DNA from: an uncultured Ruminococcus sp.
GTDB lineage: Bacteria > Bacillota > Clostridia > Lachnospirales > Lachnospiraceae
Assembly: GCA_900066355.1 (NCBI GenBank)
Contig: FMEL01000005.1
Span: forward strand, 12,603 to 76,602
Length of the DNA: 64,000 nucleotides
Direction: 5' to 3'
Of this stretch, positions 35,956-44,457 are shown piece by piece (within the stretch, counting starts at the first letter, position 1; the number at the start of each line of letters is the position of its first letter). The notes below the pieces were generated by a model. The model was given only the letters and a program-made list of their open reading frames with translations, was not told where the DNA came from and made no database searches. The translations under genes were made by a program, and so were the position numbers.

Positions 35956-36780
35956 GTGAACAACATCATAGAAATCAATGATTTTAATACACCGGAGCTG
36001 GACATTTATGCGAGAACATCAGAGGTACAGCTCCGGCGGTATAACGAACCGTTCCCGGGACTTTTTATTGCGGAAAGTCCGAAGGTGATTGAGCGTGCGT
36101 GCAGCGCAGGCTATGAACCGGTTTCATTTCTGGTCGAGCATAAGGATATTGAGGGCGAGGCGAAAGAACTTCTGGCACGTTTTTCGCAGACCCCTGTATA
36201 TACAGCAGAATATGAAATCCTTGTAAAACTGACTGGTTATGCTCTGACTAGAGGTCTGCTCTGCGTCATGAAACGTCGCACCCTTCCGACTGTTGAGGAA
36301 ATCTGCCAGAATACCAGACGCATAGCAATTCTGGAAAATGTCGTAAATCCAACTAATATCGGTGCGATTTTTCGCTCCGCGGCAGCACTCCACATGGATG
36401 CAATCCTTCTGACCGGTGGCTGCAGCGATCCGCTTTACCGCCGTGCTTCTCGTGTGAGCATGGGCACGGTTTTTCAGATTCCGTGGACTTATTTTGATAA
36501 AAAAACTTCCTGGCCGGATACAGGCATGCAGACTCTTCGCGTACTCGGCTTCAAAACCGTGGCAATGGCACTGCGGGATGATTCTTTCAGTATTGACGAT
36601 CCGCAGCTTCATGCAGAAGAAAAACTTGCCATCGTCCTCGGCACAGAAGGGGATGGCCTGGCATCCGACACAATCGCAGACTGCGATTATACCGTGAAAA
36701 TTCCGATGTCTCATGGTGTTGATTCTCTCAATGTAGCTGCTGCAAGTGCAGTTGCTTTCTGGGAACTTGGTAAGAAATAA
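35956..36780 (+). CDS. SpoU/TrmH family RNA methyltransferase
   Basis: 274 residues from a GTG at 35956 (AAAGGAG upstream; an ATG at 35951 is out of frame and closes at once). N-terminal substrate-binding part with GLFIAESPKVIERA; SPOUT motifs NVVNPTNIGAIFRSAAAL (motif 1), LAIVLGTEGDGL (motif 2) and IPMSHGVDSLNVAAASAVAF (motif 3). It 2'-O-methylates a ribose in tRNA or rRNA using S-adenosylmethionine through a SPOUT trefoil knot. The target base is not predictable. Confidence 0.92.
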   Translation: MNNIIEINDFNTPELDIYARTSEVQLRRYNEPFPGLFIAESPKVIERACSAGYEPVSFLVEHKDIEGEAKELLARFSQTPVYTAEYEILVKLTGYALTRGLLCVMKRRTLPTVEEICQNTRRIAILENVVNPTNIGAIFRSAAALHMDAILLTGGCSDPLYRRASRVSMGTVFQIPWTYFDKKTSWPDTGMQTLRVLGFKTVAMALRDDSFSIDDPQLHAEEKLAIVLGTEGDGLASDTIADCDYTVKIPMSHGVDSLNVAAASAVAFWELGKK

Positions 36781-36950
36781 AATTTCTAAAATCAATATAT
36801 CTAAAATTATTGTCATGCATTGACGTCTTTCTGTAGATGCTATAAAATCTATATCGGATAAAAAATTCTTTGAATTTTCAAAAACATAAAACTTTTTTTC
36901 AAATCTCCCTGTCTTTATAGTAACAGCACAAAAGACAGGGAGGTGAAATC

Positions 36951-37996
36951 ATGTCATTACCATATGAAAAACAGATCATGCAGCTTTTGCAGGAACTGGG
37001 ACATTATCAGGTGATCATAAGACGATGCCGGCGGGAGAAGCTTCCATATTATGAAAAATAAAGAGGCTGCTGAAGATGTCCTGCAGGAAGCTTATATGAA
37101 AGCGTTTTCCAAACTGGACAAACTCAGTGAGCCGGAGGCTTTTGAAGGATGGCTTGGCACGATTGTTGCCAATACTGCCCAAAATGCACTGGTAAGGAAA
37201 AATCCGCTTCTGTTCACCGATGTTGCAGTGGACAATGAAGGTGAGGAGTTTACCTACGATGTGGAAGATGAAAATCCTGATAACCAGCCGGAAATGGCAT
37301 ATACAAGAGAAGAGACGCGAGAACTGGTACACTCTCTGATGGATTCACTTTCAGAAGAACAGCGTCTGTGTATTTTGATGTTTCATATTGAGGGTGCATC
37401 TATTTTGGAGATCGCCGAGGTAATGGACTGTTCGGAAAACACGGTCAAATCGCGTTTGAATTACGGAAGAAAAAATCTCAAAGTTAAAGCAGAAGAACTG
37501 CAGAAAAAAGGCTACAAGCTCTACAGTGTGGCTCCGGTTGTACTTCTTGTATACCTGCTTCGTTCCGACAGAGAGGTTATGGCAGCAGAAAATACAGGCA
37601 AAACTTCCGGCAGTTCCAACGTCGGAACTGCAAAATCTGTGGGAAATGCAGCCAAGAGTTACATTTAAAGGCAACTACAGTGGCACGTTCAGCAGAAGCT
37701 ACACAATCAATCCGCAGGCCACATATATCACAAGACTCAGCAAATTGTCAAAAGGCTTTGCTGTGAATCTCAGGAGACTTTCATCAGCAACAGCAACCGG
37801 ATATCAGGTACAGTATTCTCTGTACCGCAATTTCAAAGGTGCGAAAGTTAAAGTACTCAGGGGCACATCTATGAATATCAGAGGATTACAGGGAAATAAA
37901 AATTATTATGTCAGAATCCGCGCATATAAAGGATCAGGCGGCAGAGCTTATTATTTCGCATGGTCCGGTGTCAAAATCGTAAGAACCAGACGATAA
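36951..37996 (+). pseudogene. Broken sigma factor gene with membrane and fibronectin III-like tail
   Basis: Three pieces in three frames. 36951-37061 encodes an N-terminal stub with GGGAGGTG upstream. 37051-37668 carries sigma regions 2 and 4 (MKNKEAAEDVLQEAYMKAF, DSLSEEQRLCILMFHIEG, CSENTVKSRLNYGRKNLK) and a membrane segment (VAPVVLLVYLL). In the next frame up to 37996 follows a fibronectin III-like domain (TGYQVQYSLYRNFKGAKV ... YYVRIRAYKGSGG). The pieces suggest one ancestral sigma factor with a membrane-anchored C-terminal domain, disrupted near 37040 and 37660. Programmed frameshifting or sequencing error are alternatives. Confidence 0.7.
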
Positions 37997-38002
37997 AAGA
38001 AT

Positions 38003-38042
38003 TACAATCCTCCGGAAGTGAAGACTTCCGGGGGATTGCTGT
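38003..38042 (+). terminator. Intrinsic terminator
   Basis: CAATCCTCCGGAAG pairs with CTTCCGGGGGATTG around TGAAGA, with T-rich sequence after it. A second hairpin (AGCTTCGGAAT / ATTCCGGGGCT plus TTTTTG) lies at 38052-38086. Confidence 0.75.
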
Positions 38043-38144
38043 TTATGAAGAAAGCTTCGGAATTTACAGATTCCGGGGCTTTTTGCTTGTCTTTTTATGG
38101 GATTTTCTTTATAATGCAAGAGATAATAAAGATGGGGTGAATCA

Positions 38145-39446
38145 ATGTTACAAAGATTTTCAAAATATGTATTTCAGAGTGTTGCCGGTATGGTCGGTGT
38201 TTCCGTCTATGTTCTGGCAGACACTTTTTTTATCTCTGTTTATGCGGGGGCGGACGGGCTGGCGGTGCTCAATCTGATCCTTCCGGTGTATGGGCTCATC
38301 TATGCGATAGGATCTATGATCGGCATCGGCTCCGCGACGAGATACGGCATCAGTAAAGCAAAAGGAGAAAAGGCAGATCATTATTTTACACAGGCAGTCG
38401 CGTGGAGCGTATTGATCAGCATTCCGTTTGTACTGCTGGGGATTTTTATTCCGGACAAATGTCTGGCACTGCTCGGCGCGGATGCCGGACTCGTTGCACT
38501 CGGCAAGACCTATCTGCGTATCATCCTCATAGGAACACCGTTTTTTATGTCGAATTATTCCGTCACGGCATTTGCCCGAAATGACAATGCAACATCAATC
38601 GCAATGGCCGGCTCTCTTGCCGGCAGTGTCTGGAATATCGTTTTCGACTATATTTTTATTTTTCCGGTTGGTCTTGGATTTGCCGGAGCGGCACTTGCAA
38701 CAGCGTTCTGTCCGATCGTTACGATGTCCGTCTGTATGGTACATTATTTTGGAAAAAAATGTCACATCGGATTCAAATGGAAGAAAATGTCTGTCCGACA
38801 TTTGATCTCATGCTGTCAGCTCGGTGTATCCGCGTTCGTGGGAGAAATTTCTTCCGCCGTGATCGCATTTGTGTTTAATATGCTGATCCTTGGACTCGCA
38901 GGCAGCGTTGGTGTGGCCGCTTATGGAATCGTAGCGAATCTTTCCATTGTCGGAATGTGCATCTTCAATGGCCTTGCACAGGGCGCGCAGCCGCTGATCA
39001 GTGAAAGCTTCGGCAGGGGAGAAAGTGAGCATGTCAGAAAATATCTTCGCTGGGGCATGAACAGTACGATTACGATAGAAATCGTAATGATTGCTCTGAT
39101 CTGGCTGTTTACAGATCCGCTCGTTGCGATCTTTAACAGCGAAAATAATGACATGCTGCTGCAATACGCACATACCGGCCTGCAGCTGTATTTCCTCGGG
39201 TTTCTGTTTGCCGGAGTAAATATCATGCTTGTCGCGTATTTCTCTGCAACAGCGAATGCGCGTCCGGCGATCATCGGTTCTCTGATGCGTGGAGCGATCG
39301 CCATTGTACTCTGTGCGATCGTACTTTCCAGAATACTTGGAATGAACGGAGTCTGGCTGTCTTTCCTTGCTTCTGAGATGCTCACGTTTGTCGTGATCCT
39401 GATCCTTTCCAGAAAGAAAGAGAGAGTGTCCAATGACTACATTTGA
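38145..39446 (+). CDS. MATE family efflux transporter
   Basis: 433 residues with about 12 hydrophobic helices in two similar halves. Typical segments: SVAGMVGVSVYVLADTFFIS (about 12-31), NLILPVYGLIYAIGSMIGIG, and GLAQGAQPLISESFGRGE in the second half. It extrudes drugs or metabolites in exchange for Na+ or H+. Start is weakly supported (GGGGTGA upstream). The stop overlaps the next gene by 14 nt, so both are co-expressed. Confidence 0.9.
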   Translation: MLQRFSKYVFQSVAGMVGVSVYVLADTFFISVYAGADGLAVLNLILPVYGLIYAIGSMIGIGSATRYGISKAKGEKADHYFTQAVAWSVLISIPFVLLGIFIPDKCLALLGADAGLVALGKTYLRIILIGTPFFMSNYSVTAFARNDNATSIAMAGSLAGSVWNIVFDYIFIFPVGLGFAGAALATAFCPIVTMSVCMVHYFGKKCHIGFKWKKMSVRHLISCCQLGVSAFVGEISSAVIAFVFNMLILGLAGSVGVAAYGIVANLSIVGMCIFNGLAQGAQPLISESFGRGESEHVRKYLRWGMNSTITIEIVMIALIWLFTDPLVAIFNSENNDMLLQYAHTGLQLYFLGFLFAGVNIMLVAYFSATANARPAIIGSLMRGAIAIVLCAIVLSRILGMNGVWLSFLASEMLTFVVILILSRKKERVSNDYI

Positions 39447-40362
39447 GATATTGCTTCAACAGATCGGACTGTTTGTAATCTATATTCTGGCGGGCGTGAC
39501 ACTTGTCCGGACGAAGGTACTGAACAAAGAAACGCTGGAACCAATCTCAAAATTCGTAATTAAAATGGCACTGCCGGTGATGATTTTTATTAATATCATT
39601 GATGGTGTAAACAAAGAAATTTTGTTCGGTTCGTGTCTAATCCTTTTGATCGCGGCGGGATTCTATGTAGTGATGTTTCTGGTCAGTTTATGGATGACGA
39701 AATTTTTCCATCTGGCAGAAAATCGTGCCGGAATCTATCAGGCGATGATGTTGTTTGGAAACATTGGATTTATGGCAGTTCCGGTGATTTCAAATGTTTT
39801 TCCCGGGAATGGAATTTTGTATGTTTCTGTATTTATGATTTTTGATCAGTTTATGCTCTGGACACTGGGAGTAAAGCTGACGACGCCAAAGGGAAGCGGA
39901 AGATTTGATCCGAAGAAACTGATTAATCCTGCGACAGTGGCGATTTTGATCGGAATGATTTTGATGCTGACGGAAGTACGGATACCGTCGCTTCTTGATA
40001 CCGGACTTCGGAAAATCGGCGCCACGGCATCACCGCTGGCAATGATCTATATAGGTGGTATTTTTGCAGAACTTCCGCTGAAAAAATATCTGAAAGAAAT
40101 TTCCCTGTACGGGATTGTGATTGTGCGAATGCTGTTTGCGGCGATTTTGATGTTTCTTGTACTTGGATTTTTCCCGGTCAATGCGGAGATACGGCTTGCG
40201 ATGGCGCTGATCACAGGAATGCCGACAATGACAGCCGTCGTGATGATGGCGAATGCATCAGGGCTGGATGGAGATTACGCGCTTGGAGGCGTTTTTATTA
40301 CAACAGTATGTGGAATCATAACTCTGCCGTTTGTGTGCTGGCTCTTACAGTATGTGATGTAA
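39433..40362 (+). CDS. AEC family transporter (auxin efflux carrier-like)
   Basis: 309 residues with about ten hydrophobic helices: N-terminal LLQQIGLFVIYILAGVTLVR, central AIMMLFGNIGFMAVPVI-like segment (QAMMLFGNIGFMAVP) and C-terminal TGMPTMTAVVMMANASGLDG. Bacterial AEC proteins move malate, malonate or other organic acids; the substrate here is unknown. It overlaps the MATE gene. A terminator follows at 40397. Confidence 0.88.
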   Translation: MTTFEILLQQIGLFVIYILAGVTLVRTKVLNKETLEPISKFVIKMALPVMIFINIIDGVNKEILFGSCLILLIAAGFYVVMFLVSLWMTKFFHLAENRAGIYQAMMLFGNIGFMAVPVISNVFPGNGILYVSVFMIFDQFMLWTLGVKLTTPKGSGRFDPKKLINPATVAILIGMILMLTEVRIPSLLDTGLRKIGATASPLAMIYIGGIFAELPLKKYLKEISLYGIVIVRMLFAAILMFLVLGFFPVNAEIRLAMALITGMPTMTAVVMMANASGLDGDYALGGVFITTVCGIITLPFVCWLLQYVM

Positions 40363-40396
40363 ATTCGATTAAAAATGAATATTAATATTAAATGTA

Positions 40397-40434
40397 AGAG
40401 GTCACTGAGAGAAAAGCTCCCGGTGACCTTTTTG
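40397..40434 (+). terminator. Intrinsic terminator after the AEC gene
   Basis: AGGTCACTGAGAG pairs with TCCCGGTGACCT and is followed by TTTTTG. Confidence 0.85.
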
Positions 40435-40512
40435 CTTCCAAATATAAGTGTGATATTATCTGTGAACAATAACAGAGTGATTTTTATTCTCAATAAAACA
40501 ACAGGAAAAATC

Positions 40513-40541
40513 TTGCATGACCGCACGAATTAGTCTATACT
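40513..40541 (+). promoter_or_regulatory. Predicted promoter of enolase
   Basis: TTGCAT near 40513 and TATACT near 40536, about 17 nt apart, roughly 45 nt before the enolase start. Confidence 0.5.
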
Positions 40542-40588
40542 AACTATGAAGTTAGATGAAAGAAACTCATAGAAAGGGGAATTGGGTC

Positions 40589-41890
40589 ATGTACCTTGAG
40601 ATCGAAAAAGTAGTAGGAAGAGAAATTCTGGATTCCAGAGGAAATCCGACAGTTGAAGCAGAAGTTTATCTGCTGGATGGAACTGTAGGCAGGGGAACCG
40701 CACCGAGTGGTGCATCTACAGGTGAATTTGAAGCTCTGGAACTCCGTGACGGAGATAAAGCGCGTTACCTTGGAAAGGGCGTGCAGAAAGCAGTTGAAAA
40801 TATCAACACTGTGATCAATGAAGCAATCGAAGGTCTGGATGCAAGTGACATCTATGCAGTTGATGCAGCTATGATCGCAGCAGACGGAACAAAAGATAAA
40901 TCAAAACTTGGTGCAAATGCAATCCTTGCAGTATCTATCGCATGCTGCAGAGCAGCCGCAACCGCACTTGAAATTCCGCTGTATCGTTTTCTTGGCGGCG
41001 TATCCGGCAACCGTCTTCCGGTACCGATGATGAACATCGTAAACGGTGGATGCCATGCATTGTCTTCCGGACTGGATGTACAGGAATTTATGATCATGCC
41101 GGTCGGAGCACCTTCTTTCAAAGAATGCTTAAGATGGTGTGCAGAAGTTTTCCATGCACTGGCATCTATCCTGAAAGAGAGAGGACTTGCTACATCTGTA
41201 GGTGATGAAGGTGGTTTTGCACCGGCACTGAAATCTGATGAAGAAGCAATTGAGACAATCCTCGAGGCAGTAAAGAAAGCTGGATACGAACCAGGCAAAG
41301 ATTTCAAAATCGCAATGGACGCAGCTTCATCTGAATGGAAGAGCGAAAAAGGCAAAGGCTATTACAAACTTCCGAAGGCCGGAACAGAATATACATCTGA
41401 AGAACTGATTGAGCACTGGGCAAAACTCTGCGACAAATATCCGATCATTTCCATTGAGGACGGTCTGGATGAAGAAGACTGGGAAGGATGGCAGAAACTT
41501 ACCGTAAGACTTGGAGACAAAGTACAGCTTGTCGGTGATGACCTGTTTGTAACAAATACAGAAAGACTTTCCAAAGGTATCGAGCTTGGTGCAGGCAATG
41601 CAATCCTGATCAAACTCAACCAGATCGGTTCTGTATCCGAGACACTGGAAGCAATCAAAATGGCACACAAAGCGGGCTACACTGCAATTTCGTCACATCG
41701 TTCCGGTGAAACAGCCGATACAACAATCGCAGATCTTGCAGTTGCACTTAACACCTGCCAGATCAAGACAGGTGCGCCGAGTCGTTCCGAACGTGTTGCA
41801 AAATACAACCAGCTTCTCCGCATCGAAGAAGAGCTGGGCGCAAGTGCAGTATATCCTGGAATGAAAGCATTCAATGTAAAACAGGATTAA
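40589..41890 (+). CDS. eno: Enolase
   Basis: 433 residues from the ATG at 40589, which fits the family N-terminus (MYLEIEKVVGREILDSRGNP). GAPSGASTGEFEALELRDG-like loop, catalytic and Mg2+-binding segments (VGDEGGFAPAL, ISIEDGLDEEDW, LVGDDLFVTN) and the signature-type region GYTAISSHRSGETADTTIAD are intact. It interconverts 2-phosphoglycerate and phosphoenolpyruvate, the latter being the phosphate source of the PTS encoded earlier in the window. Single-gene unit with its own promoter and terminator. Confidence 0.96.
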   Translation: MYLEIEKVVGREILDSRGNPTVEAEVYLLDGTVGRGTAPSGASTGEFEALELRDGDKARYLGKGVQKAVENINTVINEAIEGLDASDIYAVDAAMIAADGTKDKSKLGANAILAVSIACCRAAATALEIPLYRFLGGVSGNRLPVPMMNIVNGGCHALSSGLDVQEFMIMPVGAPSFKECLRWCAEVFHALASILKERGLATSVGDEGGFAPALKSDEEAIETILEAVKKAGYEPGKDFKIAMDAASSEWKSEKGKGYYKLPKAGTEYTSEELIEHWAKLCDKYPIISIEDGLDEEDWEGWQKLTVRLGDKVQLVGDDLFVTNTERLSKGIELGAGNAILIKLNQIGSVSETLEAIKMAHKAGYTAISSHRSGETADTTIADLAVALNTCQIKTGAPSRSERVAKYNQLLRIEEELGASAVYPGMKAFNVKQD

Positions 41891-41948
41891 GTTTCATTCG
41901 TTTACTTACACAATAACGGGTATTCACAAAACATTCACAATAACATGA

Positions 41949-42003
41949 AAAAATCTCCGACACAGACAGAGTTTGGTTTCTGTCAGTGACGGAGATTTTT
42001 GTA
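41949..42003 (+). terminator. Intrinsic terminator after enolase
   Basis: AAAATCTCCG pairs with CGGAGATTTTT, with an inner stem ACAGACAGAG / TTTCTGTCAG. It may serve both converging genes. Confidence 0.85.
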
Positions 42004-42012
42004 TTAAGGCTG

Positions 42013-42654
42013 TCAGATTACGTTGGCAAGCCCCTTCTGGAGTGCGATAATTTTGTCATATATTGCATCAGCGAGGGCAGCATGACCATTCTCATCCAGA
42101 TGTTCACGGTCAGTAACACTTGGAAGTGCATAATCTGCAGCATTCAAAAATGCAGCATGATTTTGAAGTGCAACTTTGCGATATTCGTTTGCGAGATTTC
42201 TGGAAACAGATTCAGATTTTTCATTAAATTCCGGATCGAAATCCGGTTCTCCGATGCCATGTCCCAGATGAATCGGTGAAATCACCAGCAGATCGAAATG
42301 CTGCGAAGCGTTCAGGCGTGCTTTGCGGATCACCTGATCCAGCCCCTTTGCAATAACGCTGGCGGAAGCACCGTAGCGGCTTTTGCAGTCATTGGTTCCG
42401 AGCATGATGATCACGAGGTCAAGAGGATTATGCATTTCCACAGTGACACCGATCATATCCAGCCCACGGCGGCTTTCGCGGAGCTCATCCTGAAAAACGG
42501 TAGTTCTTCCGCAAAGACCTTCTTCAATAATATGATATTCCGGACCGAGTTTCTGCTGCAGCAGCCCGGTCCATCTTGTTTTTTCATCAAAACGGCCGGT
42601 CTTATCCGGCTTGTATCCCCAGGTATTTGAATCGCCAAAGCATAAGATATTCAT
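42013..42654 (-). CDS. SGNH/GDSL family hydrolase
   Basis: 213 residues from the ATG at 42654 (AAGGAGCG upstream). Block I is ILCFGDSNTWGY with the catalytic Ser at about residue 9; block III is MLGTNDCK (Asn oxyanion); block V is DREHLDENGHAAL with the catalytic Asp and His. No signal peptide, so it is probably cytoplasmic. These enzymes cleave acyl esters of carbohydrates or lipids; the closest remembered group is arylesterase-like GDSL proteins. Confidence 0.9.
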   Translation of the reverse strand: MNILCFGDSNTWGYKPDKTGRFDEKTRWTGLLQQKLGPEYHIIEEGLCGRTTVFQDELRESRRGLDMIGVTVEMHNPLDLVIIMLGTNDCKSRYGASASVIAKGLDQVIRKARLNASQHFDLLVISPIHLGHGIGEPDFDPEFNEKSESVSRNLANEYRKVALQNHAAFLNAADYALPSVTDREHLDENGHAALADAIYDKIIALQKGLANVI

Positions 42655-42818
42655 GATATCACGCTCCTTACTAAAAAACATATAAACATATCAAATAAAT
42701 ATGTAATAAAAATAATAAGCGTTTTATTCTGAAATGTCAATGCTTATTATAAAGTTTTAGAAAGAAAAAAATAAAAAAATTTTTTAATTTGTCCAGTAGA
42801 AATGAATATAAATAAATG

Positions 42819-42874
42819 TTGCGGATTTATGCGTGAAAATGTATAATAAATATAAGTTAAATACAACTAACTTA
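42819..42874 (+). promoter_or_regulatory. Promoter with MntR/DtxR-like operator upstream of the ZIP gene
   Basis: TTGCGG (42819-42824) and TATAAT (42842-42847), 17 nt apart. Just downstream lies a perfect inverted repeat TAAGTTA-N8-TAACTTA (42853-42874), covering the likely transcription start. This geometry fits repression by a metal-sensing regulator of the DtxR/MntR type, which is an inference. Confidence 0.6.
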
Positions 42875-42970
42875 AATATAAATCACTTTTACAGATGTTT
42901 CACATAATATAAACAGAATGGTATTTAGGGTTATAAATATTCATGACAAAATGTGAGAGGGAGGGAAAGT

Positions 42971-43753
42971 ATGAACTTAAATGTTTTTTACGGAATTTTA
43001 ATTCCGTTTGTCGGGACATCGGCTGGGGCAGCGTGCGTCTTTTTTATGAAAAAAGATCTGAGGCAGTGGATGCAGAGGTGCCTGACCGGTTTTGCGGCAG
43101 GAGTTATGGTGGCGGCATCTGTGTGGAGTCTTTTGATTCCGGCAATTGAGCAGTCCGAGGGAATGGGGAAGCTGTCGTTTGTGCCGGCAGTCCTCGGATT
43201 CTGGGCGGGTGTATTGTTTTTGCTTTTACTGGATCATATTATTCCACACCTGCATCAACAAACTGATAAAGCAGAGGGACCGAAGAGCAATCTGCAGAGA
43301 ACAACCATGTTGGTGTTAGCCGTGACATTGCACAACATCCCAGAGGGAATGGCTGTCGGTGTCGTCTATGCGGGGTATCTGACCGGAAATGCGCAGATTA
43401 CATTGATGGGAGCGCTTGCATTGTCGCTTGGAATCGCAATCCAGAATTTTCCGGAGGGCGCAATTATCTCCATGCCGCTTCGTTCCGAGGGAATGGGCAA
43501 GATGAAAGCCTTTGTGGGAGGCGTTTTGTCCGGAATCGTGGAACCAATCGGTGCAGTACTGACGATTCTGGCGGCAGGTCTGATCGTATCGGCATTACCG
43601 TATCTTCTGAGCTTTGCGGCCGGGGCTATGCTTTATGTTGTTGTAGAAGAGTTGATTCCGGAGATGTCTGCCGGGAAGCATTCCAATATCGGAACAATTT
43701 TCTTTGCGGGTGGATTCACTCTGATGATGCTCCTGGATGTAGCACTGGGGTGA
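42971..43753 (+). CDS. ZIP family metal transporter
   Basis: 260 residues from the ATG at 42971 (GAGAGGGAGGGAAAG upstream). About eight membrane helices; helix 4 carries LHNIPEGMAVG and helix 5 QNFPEGAIISMPL, the two metal-binding signatures of ZIP proteins. A His-containing loop (DHIIPHLHQQTDK) lies between helices 3 and 4. It moves divalent metal (zinc, iron or manganese) across the membrane. The palindromic operator upstream supports metal control. Confidence 0.92.
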   Translation: MNLNVFYGILIPFVGTSAGAACVFFMKKDLRQWMQRCLTGFAAGVMVAASVWSLLIPAIEQSEGMGKLSFVPAVLGFWAGVLFLLLLDHIIPHLHQQTDKAEGPKSNLQRTTMLVLAVTLHNIPEGMAVGVVYAGYLTGNAQITLMGALALSLGIAIQNFPEGAIISMPLRSEGMGKMKAFVGGVLSGIVEPIGAVLTILAAGLIVSALPYLLSFAAGAMLYVVVEELIPEMSAGKHSNIGTIFFAGGFTLMMLLDVALG

Positions 43754-44030
43754 AAGCAGAAGCTCCGATGCTTGCCGGTCTTTGGCCGTTGGGATGTGAA
43801 ATGAGCATCGGACGGAAGAAAGTTTTTAAGTTCCGATGCCGGGATGCGCTGAATCAGAGGAAATGAGCGCCAGATCAGGCTGAATCAGCGATGGTAGATG
43901 CTGAACAAATGTCTAACATATACAATATGCACAAAAAAGTGAGAGTGAAATTATGAAATATATTCAAAAATGAGGTTGATGTTTTAACAAAAAAGGAGTA
44001 AAACATTAGATAAATAAAAAAGAGAAATGC
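43754..44030. other. Intergenic region, no gene seen
   Basis: Contains an inverted repeat CTCCGATGCT / AGCATCGGAC (about 43772-43815) without a T-run and AT-rich sequence before the T-box. No credible coding frame. Confidence 0.5.
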
Positions 44031-44034
44031 TTAG

Positions 44035-44307
44035 AACAGGACAGGTCACAAAAAGAAAACCGGATTACAGAGAGTCGTAGACGGTGAGAGGCGGCAGAAG
44101 GTATTTTGTGATATCACCCGGGAGCATCCCGCTGAATATAAAAGCGCTCAGCTTTCAGTAAGCCGGGACGTATTCTTCACGTTACAGAAGAGGTTGTTTA
44201 CATAGACAGCAGCAAGAGATTGTACTTAGTGATAAATACAATAATACAAAGTGGTACCACGGAAGATTCCGCCTTTGTTATCCGCAAGGATAGCAAGGGC
44301 GTTTTTT
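44035..44307 (+). ncRNA. T-box riboswitch leader of cstA
   Basis: Conserved T-box features occur in order: AGAGAG near 44080, GGTGAGAG, the stem I/II region ending CAGTAAGCCGGGACG...ACGTTAC, then the T-box sequence AAAGTGGTACCACGG (44250-44264). The terminator CGCCTTTGTTATCC / GGATAGCAAGGGCG plus TTTTTT (44271-44307) ends it, and TTCCGC provides the competing antiterminator pairing. Uncharged tRNA should allow readthrough into cstA. The specifier probably lies in CTGAATATAAAAG; TAT (Tyr) is one possible reading, not secure. Confidence 0.85.
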
Positions 44308-44419
44308 ATGTAATAGGAATATGTCTGCTGAAGCAGACTGCATCTGGCGCGCAAAGCGTAACAAGTCCCTCAAAGATTGAGGGATTGAAAGCACTTGAAG
44401 CGGACTTGTCCGCTTTGTT
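44306..44419. repeat. Family 2 palindromic repeat, deleted copy (R3)
   Basis: Starts in the T-run of the T-box terminator with TTATGTAATAGGAA and jumps directly to TATGTCTGCTGAAGCAGAC, then TGCATCTGGCGCGC and the AACAAGTCC ... GGACTTGT stem. Relative to R2 the segment between two AGGAA direct repeats is missing. It separates the T-box from cstA. Confidence 0.85.
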
Positions 44420-44457
44420 AATATATATAATCAATCATAAGAAAGAGGGCAGATATT

